Positions 6,007 to 8,806 of a stretch of DNA of 8,806 nt are shown in pieces. The position numbers and the translations under genes are program-made. The stretch lies in NCBI GenBank assembly GCA_947456915.1, contig CANGUQ010000140.1, positions 1-8,806 of the forward strand, written 5' to 3'. The DNA comes from Betaproteobacteria bacterium (GTDB lineage Bacteria; Pseudomonadota; Gammaproteobacteria; Burkholderiales; CAIKXV01). Each line of letters opens with the position of its first letter. Position 1 is the first letter of the stretch. Under the pieces are notes generated by a model that did not search any database, was not told where the DNA came from, and saw only the letters and a list, made by a program, of their open reading frames with translations.

Positions 6007-6576
6007 TCAGCGCGCGATCGGGTACTGCGCCGCGTCGGCGCGGACCGCAGCGAGGCGCTGCACGACCGCTGTCCTCGGCTGTCGGGTCAGGCCCTGTTCG
6101 AAGGCGATCGGCGCGAGCGCGGCGAATGCCGCGAGCAATTCGCCCGGTCGCAGCAGGAAGTCCGGATTCGACGGCCTGCCGTGGCGCTCGTTGCCGAGCA
6201 TGAAGGTCTCGTACACCAGCAGCCCGCCCTCGGCGAGCGCGCCGACGATGTGCGGAAACAGCGCACGGTGCAGGTAGTGGGTCACCACGATCGCGGCGAA
6301 GCGGCGCTCGCCCAGCGGCCAGGGGCTGCCGTCCTCGAGGTCGGCGCGGATGAACTCGACACCTGGCAGGTCGAGCGGCTCGCGGTCGACCGCCACCACC
6401 GGCAGACCGCGCGCTGCGAACCAGCGGGCGTGGCGGCCGCGCCCGCAGGCAAGGTCGAGCACCGGACCGGCGACGACCTGCGCGCCCCAGCGCACGACCC
6501 ATGGTGAAGGATCGTCCGCTGCAGTCGTGCAGGGGGTCGCGGACGGCGCAGCGGCATGGTTCGGCGATGACGGCAT
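6007..6576 (-). CDS. Class I SAM-dependent methyltransferase (TehB-like)
   Basis: This is a small cytoplasmic SAM-dependent methyltransferase of 189 residues from the ATG at 6574-6576. Motif I, VLDLACGRGRHARWFAARG (from about residue 40), is the SAM-binding glycine loop. VVAVDRE ends strand 2 with the acidic residue that contacts the SAM ribose, and IRADLEDGSPWPL and FAAIVVTHYLHRALFPHIV follow. GGLLVYETFMLGNERHGRPSNPDFLLRPGEL is typical of the small TehB-like proteins of betaproteobacteria. The substrate is unknown. TehB relatives are linked to tellurite, but that role should not be assumed here. The frame is open upstream to 6864, but those residues look non-coding, and PSPWVVRW close to the N-terminus matches relatives. 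No clear Shine-Dalgarno is seen. It converges with the binding protein and diverges from the lipoprotein. Confidence 0.85.
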   Translation of the reverse strand: MPSSPNHAAAPSATPCTTAADDPSPWVVRWGAQVVAGPVLDLACGRGRHARWFAARGLPVVAVDREPLDLPGVEFIRADLEDGSPWPLGERRFAAIVVTHYLHRALFPHIVGALAEGGLLVYETFMLGNERHGRPSNPDFLLRPGELLAAFAALAPIAFEQGLTRQPRTAVVQRLAAVRADAAQYPIAR

Positions 6577-6943
6577 CGGTTCGGTCGCAGCAGCGATGAC
6601 GGAAGAGCCGCAGCATAAGGGGATGGCGGCGCGGCGTGCACGGCAACTCTGTGCGCGCTGCCCATCGGTGCGACGGGTGCCGTGCCGCGGCGGCGGTGAG
6701 AGCACCGCGTGTACGGCGCGCGGCGGCGCCGCAACGGTACGTCGGGCGGGCGTCGCCCAGGTGGGCGGCCCCACCCGCGCTGCGCTCGACGCGCGGCACG
6801 TCGATCGTCCCCTTTTCTTCCGTACCGGAGAATAATGCAGACGCAGGACCGCCTGGCCGCGCAAGGCCGCCCGGTGGCGGCGAATGCGCCGGACCGGCGT
6901 CGCCGATCCGTGCAGTCCGAACCTTCACCTCGGGGAGATCACG
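6577..6943. other. Divergent intergenic region, methyltransferase-lipoprotein (367 nt)
   Basis: This region should hold the promoters of the minus-strand methyltransferase and the plus-strand lipoprotein. No good -35/-10 pair is seen for either. The only A/T-rich spot is GAGAATAATG at about 6828-6837, which could be a weak -10 (AATAAT, 6831-6836) or the ribosome binding site and start of a 48-codon ORF (6835-6981). An 8-bp inverted repeat, GCACGGCA (6638-6645) with TGCCGTGC (6678-6685), flanks a 32-nt loop. Confidence 0.5.
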
Positions 6944-6981
6944 ATGCAATCGTTTTCCGTGCAGGCTCGGTCATCGCGTGA
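6835..6981 (+). CDS. Candidate small ORF overlapping the lipoprotein start (unproven)
   Basis: The ATG at 6835 is preceded by CCGGAG (6825-6830) at a 4-nt spacing. The frame runs 48 codons to a TGA at 6979-6981, overlapping the first 38 nt of the lipoprotein gene in another frame. The product begins MQTQDRLAAQGRPVAANAPD and is basic, with RRRR in the middle and no signal peptide or recognised motif. About 24 of the first 28 codons end in G or C, then the bias fades, which suggests that any coding stops mattering near 6920. It could be a leader peptide coupled to the lipoprotein, or chance in GC-rich DNA. Confidence 0.2.
   Translation: MQTQDRLAAQGRPVAANAPDRRRRSVQSEPSPRGDHDAIVFRAGSVIA
6932..6937 (+). 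promoter_or_regulatory. Ribosome binding site of the lipoprotein gene
   Basis: GGGGAG at 6932-6937 ends 6 nt before the ATG at 6944. It selects this start over the in-frame ATG further upstream at 6884, which would put 20 residues with no signal-peptide character ahead of it. Confidence 0.6.
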
Positions 6982-7369
6982 GGCCGCAGGCGTTCGCCAG
7001 CTGCGCGGCGCCGTCGGCATGCTTGCACTCGCCCTCGCTCTGTCCGGATGCGCGCTGTTCAGCAGCAGCGGACCGACCTCGGTGGTCGACGGCGTACTGG
7101 TCAATGCCAGCCGCATGACGCTCTACACGTTCGACAAGGATCCTGCGGGCAAGAGCACCTGTGTCGCCGCCTGTGCGAAGAACTGGCCCCCGCACGCGGC
7201 GACCGCAGCGGATCGGGCGAGGGGCGACTACACGATCATCATCCGCGACGATGGCAGCCTGCAGTGGGCGTACAAGGGCAAGCCGCTCTACACCTGGGTC
7301 AAGGACGCGAAGCCTGGCGAGCGTGGCGGCGATGGCTGGAACATGGTGTGGAGCGTCGCGCGGCCGTGA
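6944..7369 (+). CDS. Lipoprotein with Yx(F/W)xxD repeats (Lipoprotein_15/COG4315)
   Basis: This is a predicted secreted lipoprotein of 141 residues. A hydrophobic segment, GMLALALALSGC, ends in the lipobox L-S-G-C with Cys36, the lipidation site. The residue after it is Ala, not Asp, so transfer to the outer membrane is plausible. The mature part has two copies of the family repeat: LYTFDKDPAGKSTCVAACAKNWPP at about 65-88, with a Cys pair, and LYTWVKDAKPGERGGDGWNMVW at about 112-133. This matches Pfam Lipoprotein_15 (COG4315), a family of unknown function. The n-region is long, about 20 residues with five Arg. Its stop overlaps a GTG (GTGA, 7366-7369) that opens another frame. MsrP, also exported, follows 342 nt later, but co-transcription is not shown. 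Confidence 0.88.
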   Translation: MQSFSVQARSSREAAGVRQLRGAVGMLALALALSGCALFSSSGPTSVVDGVLVNASRMTLYTFDKDPAGKSTCVAACAKNWPPHAATAADRARGDYTIIIRDDGSLQWAYKGKPLYTWVKDAKPGERGGDGWNMVWSVARP

Positions 7370-7508
7370 GCGACCTTCTGCCGGTGCGGCGACTGCACGA
7401 GATCGGGCAGACCGATCCGGCGCGCGTGTCAGTGCGTGCCGGAGGGCGCACGTCGGCGCGTCTGGCTTCGGCAGTCGGTGCGGGCACTCTGCAGCGGCAG
7501 GCGGTCCG

Positions 7509-7514
7509 TAGAAT
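7509..7514 (+). promoter_or_regulatory. Possible -10 box of an msrP promoter
   Basis: TAGAAT at 7509-7514 is the same hexamer as in the tonB promoter and is followed by similar sequence (CCGCC against CCGCG). No good -35 lies at the right distance; 7486-7491 reads ACTCTG. The predicted start near 7521 leaves a leader of about 190 nt. Confidence 0.3.
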
Positions 7515-7653
7515 CCGCCGGGCGCTGCGATCGCGCGCGGCTCGAGTCCGGCGCGACCGGAGCGCGCGAGCTGCGCGTGCCGACGGGCGACCCGCGCAGT
7601 CGCTGGTGTCGTTGCGGATCGAACCGTCCCGTCATCAGATCACGTTCACCGGT

Positions 7654-7677
7654 GCAGCCGGCGCATCCACCGGCTGC
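7654..7677 (+). repeat. Perfect inverted repeat in the msrP leader
   Basis: GCAGCCGG (7654-7661) and CCGGCTGC (7670-7677) form a perfect 8-bp stem with the 8-nt loop CGCATCCA. It ends 34 nt before the msrP ATG. It could be an mRNA hairpin or an operator dyad. It has no T-tract, so it is not an intrinsic terminator. Confidence 0.4.
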
Positions 7678-7711
7678 GGCGTCCCCCATTTCCACTGAAG
7701 CCGAGCGACCC

Positions 7712-8671
7712 ATGCTGATCAAGCGCGCCGCAGACATCCGACCGTCCGAGATCACTCCGCGCGCCGCGTGGGAGGACCGACGGCGCTTCCTGCAGCACGC
7801 GGGCGCGTATGCGCTGGCGGCAGGCGGGCTCGCCCTGCCCGACGCCGCCTCTGCGCAGACGCAGCCGGGATGGCGCGAGAAGCTGCCCTCGGTACGGCCG
7901 TGGCCCCAGAGCACGAAGGAGCCGCAGAACACGTTCGAACAGGTCACCTCCTACGTGAACTTCTACGAGTTCGGCACCGACAAGTCCGATCCGCTGAAGA
8001 ACTCGAAGAACTTCCGCACCCGACCGTGGACGCTCAGCATCGAAGGCGAGGTGCGCAAGCCGCGCACCTTCGGCATCGAGGAACTGCTCAAGCTCGCGCC
8101 GATCGAGGAGCGAGTCTATCGGCTGCGCTGCGTCGAGGCGTGGTCGATGGTGATTCCGTGGGCCGGCTATCCGCTGGCGGAACTGCTCAAGCAGGTCGAG
8201 CCTACCGGCAATGCGCGCTTCGTCGAGTTCTACACGCTGCACGATCCGCAGCAGATGCCCGGGCAGAAGCAGGCGGTGCTCGAGTGGCCGTACGTCGAGG
8301 GATTGCGCATGGACGAGGCCATGCATCCACTGACCCTGCTCACGCTCGGACTGTATGGCGAACTGCTGCCCAATCCGAACGGTGCGCCGGTGCGCATGAT
8401 CGTGCCGTGGAAGTACGGATTCAAGAGCGGCAAGTCGATCGTGCGCATCCGGCTGACCGAGCGCATGCCGGTCACGTCGTGGGTGCGCTCGGCGCCGCAG
8501 GAGTACGGCTTCTATTCGAACGTCAATCCCAAGGTCGATCATCCGCGCTGGAGTCAGGCACGCGAGCGGCGCATCGGCGAGTTCTTCAAGCGCGAGACGC
8601 TGATGTTCAACGGCTATGCCGAGCAGGTGGCGTCGCTCTACACCGGCATGGACCTGCGCAAGTTCTTCTAG
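7712..8671 (+). CDS. msrP: Protein-methionine-sulfoxide reductase catalytic subunit MsrP (YedY)
   Basis: MsrP is the periplasmic molybdopterin enzyme that reduces methionine sulfoxide in oxidised envelope proteins. Its electrons come from the quinone pool through the haem membrane protein MsrQ. Numbered from the ATG at 7712 (319 residues, family about 310-335), a Tat signal has DRRRFLQ (22-28), a hydrophobic stretch and a cleavage site near DAASA/QTQ (about 49). YVNFYEFGTDKSDP (81-94), RPWTLSIEGEV (104-114), RLRCVEAWSMVIPWAGYPL with the Mo-ligand Cys140, and VPWKYGFKSGKSIVRI (231-246) are all present. No frameshift or loss is seen. The upstream open frame to 7436 is not a Tat signal, so 7712 is preferred despite a weak ribosome binding site. 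No msrQ starts in the 135 nt that remain. Confidence 0.95.
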   Translation: MLIKRAADIRPSEITPRAAWEDRRRFLQHAGAYALAAGGLALPDAASAQTQPGWREKLPSVRPWPQSTKEPQNTFEQVTSYVNFYEFGTDKSDPLKNSKNFRTRPWTLSIEGEVRKPRTFGIEELLKLAPIEERVYRLRCVEAWSMVIPWAGYPLAELLKQVEPTGNARFVEFYTLHDPQQMPGQKQAVLEWPYVEGLRMDEAMHPLTLLTLGLYGELLPNPNGAPVRMIVPWKYGFKSGKSIVRIRLTERMPVTSWVRSAPQEYGFYSNVNPKVDHPRWSQARERRIGEFFKRETLMFNGYAEQVASLYTGMDLRKFF

Positions 8672-8761
8672 CACGCGCAGCGCGAGGGCGATCTGCCCGC
8701 GCGTCGGCGGCGCAAGAGGCCCGCGACGCGGCTGGCCAGCCTCTGCACGCCCCCCGACCCC

Positions 8762-8784
8762 GAAAAGGGGCCAGGCCCCTTTTC
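8762..8784. repeat. Palindromic repeat, also terminator-like, downstream of msrP
   Basis: GAAAAGGGGCC (8762-8772) and GGCCCCTTTTC (8774-8784) are perfect 11-nt inverted arms around a single A. As RNA it would fold into a 10-bp stem with a CAG loop, flanked by A4 and T4, so it could terminate transcription in either direction. It lies 90 nt after the msrP stop. Its A-run/G-run style is unlike the rest of the window and recalls the dispersed GGGGxCAGxCCCC-type palindromes found in many bacterial genomes, but that is recollection and not a search. Confidence 0.65.
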
Positions 8785-8793
8785 AGAAAAAGA

Positions 8794-8806
8794 GAAAAAG
8801 GGGCCA
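8794..8806. repeat. Second, truncated copy of the palindrome arm at the window edge
   Basis: GAAAAAGGGGCCA at 8794-8806 repeats the left arm and central A of the palindrome at 8762, with one extra A, and is cut by the end of the window. The 9 nt between the copies (8785-8793) are purines only. A complete second palindrome would need GGCCCC and a T-run immediately beyond 8806. Confidence 0.55.

Larger units (their letters stand above)
7370..7711. other. Intergenic region lipoprotein-msrP (342 nt)
   Basis: No gene is convincingly supported. One plus frame is open from the GTG at 7366 to a TGA at 7696-7698, and the msrP frame is open upstream to 7436. Both encode Arg/Ala-rich sequence without family features. 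The region holds a TAGAAT box at 7509-7514 and an 8-bp hairpin at 7654-7677. The implied msrP leader is about 190 nt. Confidence 0.5.

Noticed and set aside
6577..6864. N-terminal extension of the methyltransferase to 6864
   Set aside because: The added 96 residues are Arg/Ala/Pro-rich without homology features, and the start at 6576 gives the normal size and N-terminus.
7436..7711. N-terminal extension of MsrP from 7436
   Set aside because: A Tat signal must sit near the N-terminus, and the start at 7712 places DRRRFLQ at residues 22-28.
1..8806. A new defence, phage, toxin-antitoxin or biosynthetic system
   Set aside because: All six well-supported genes and the small lipoprotein fall into known families found in ordinary chromosomal contexts. 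No nuclease, transposase, reverse transcriptase, CRISPR repeats or modular enzyme was seen on either strand.

Overview
The window is a GC-rich, densely coded chromosomal stretch, most likely from a betaproteobacterium in or near Burkholderiales. Three things point there: the order tonB-like / aroE / mtgA, which I know from betaproteobacteria; an orphan tricarboxylate-transporter (Bug-type) solute-binding protein; and very high G/C at third codon positions. No ribosomal marker is present, so the assignment is an inference from gene content. No rRNA, tRNA, CRISPR array, transposase or phage gene was seen.

Layout. (1) Positions 1-2966, plus strand: the possible tail of an unidentified gene, then a compact operon of an energy transducer TonB, shikimate dehydrogenase AroE (5-nt gap) and the monofunctional peptidoglycan glycosyltransferase MtgA (18-nt gap). 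A good sigma-70-type promoter sits just before the TonB gene, and two strong hairpins follow MtgA. (2) 2967-4729: a leader with a TACAAT box and several inverted repeats, then the magnesium transporter MgtE. (3) 4730-5976: a 263-nt spacer and a periplasmic Bug/TctC-type binding protein with a very good ribosome binding site. (4) 6007-6576, minus strand: a small SAM-dependent methyltransferase, convergent with the binding protein. (5) 6577-7369: a divergent intergenic region, then a small lipoprotein carrying the Yx(F/W)xxD-type repeat (Lipoprotein_15/COG4315). (6) 7370-8671: a 342-nt spacer and the Tat-exported molybdenum enzyme MsrP (YedY). (7) 8672-8806: non-coding DNA ending in an A/T-flanked palindromic repeat that runs off the window edge.

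Most genes serve the cell envelope: energy transduction to the outer membrane, peptidoglycan synthesis, Mg2+ uptake, periplasmic substrate capture, a lipoprotein and periplasmic methionine-sulfoxide repair. They look like ordinary housekeeping or accessory transcription units, not one dedicated system. I found no convincing new multi-gene system. The points most worth a second look are an extra segment of about 45 residues in AroE, a charged low-complexity insert in MtgA, a possible structured mgtE leader, the palindromic repeat at the right edge, and the unclear 5' end of the TonB gene.
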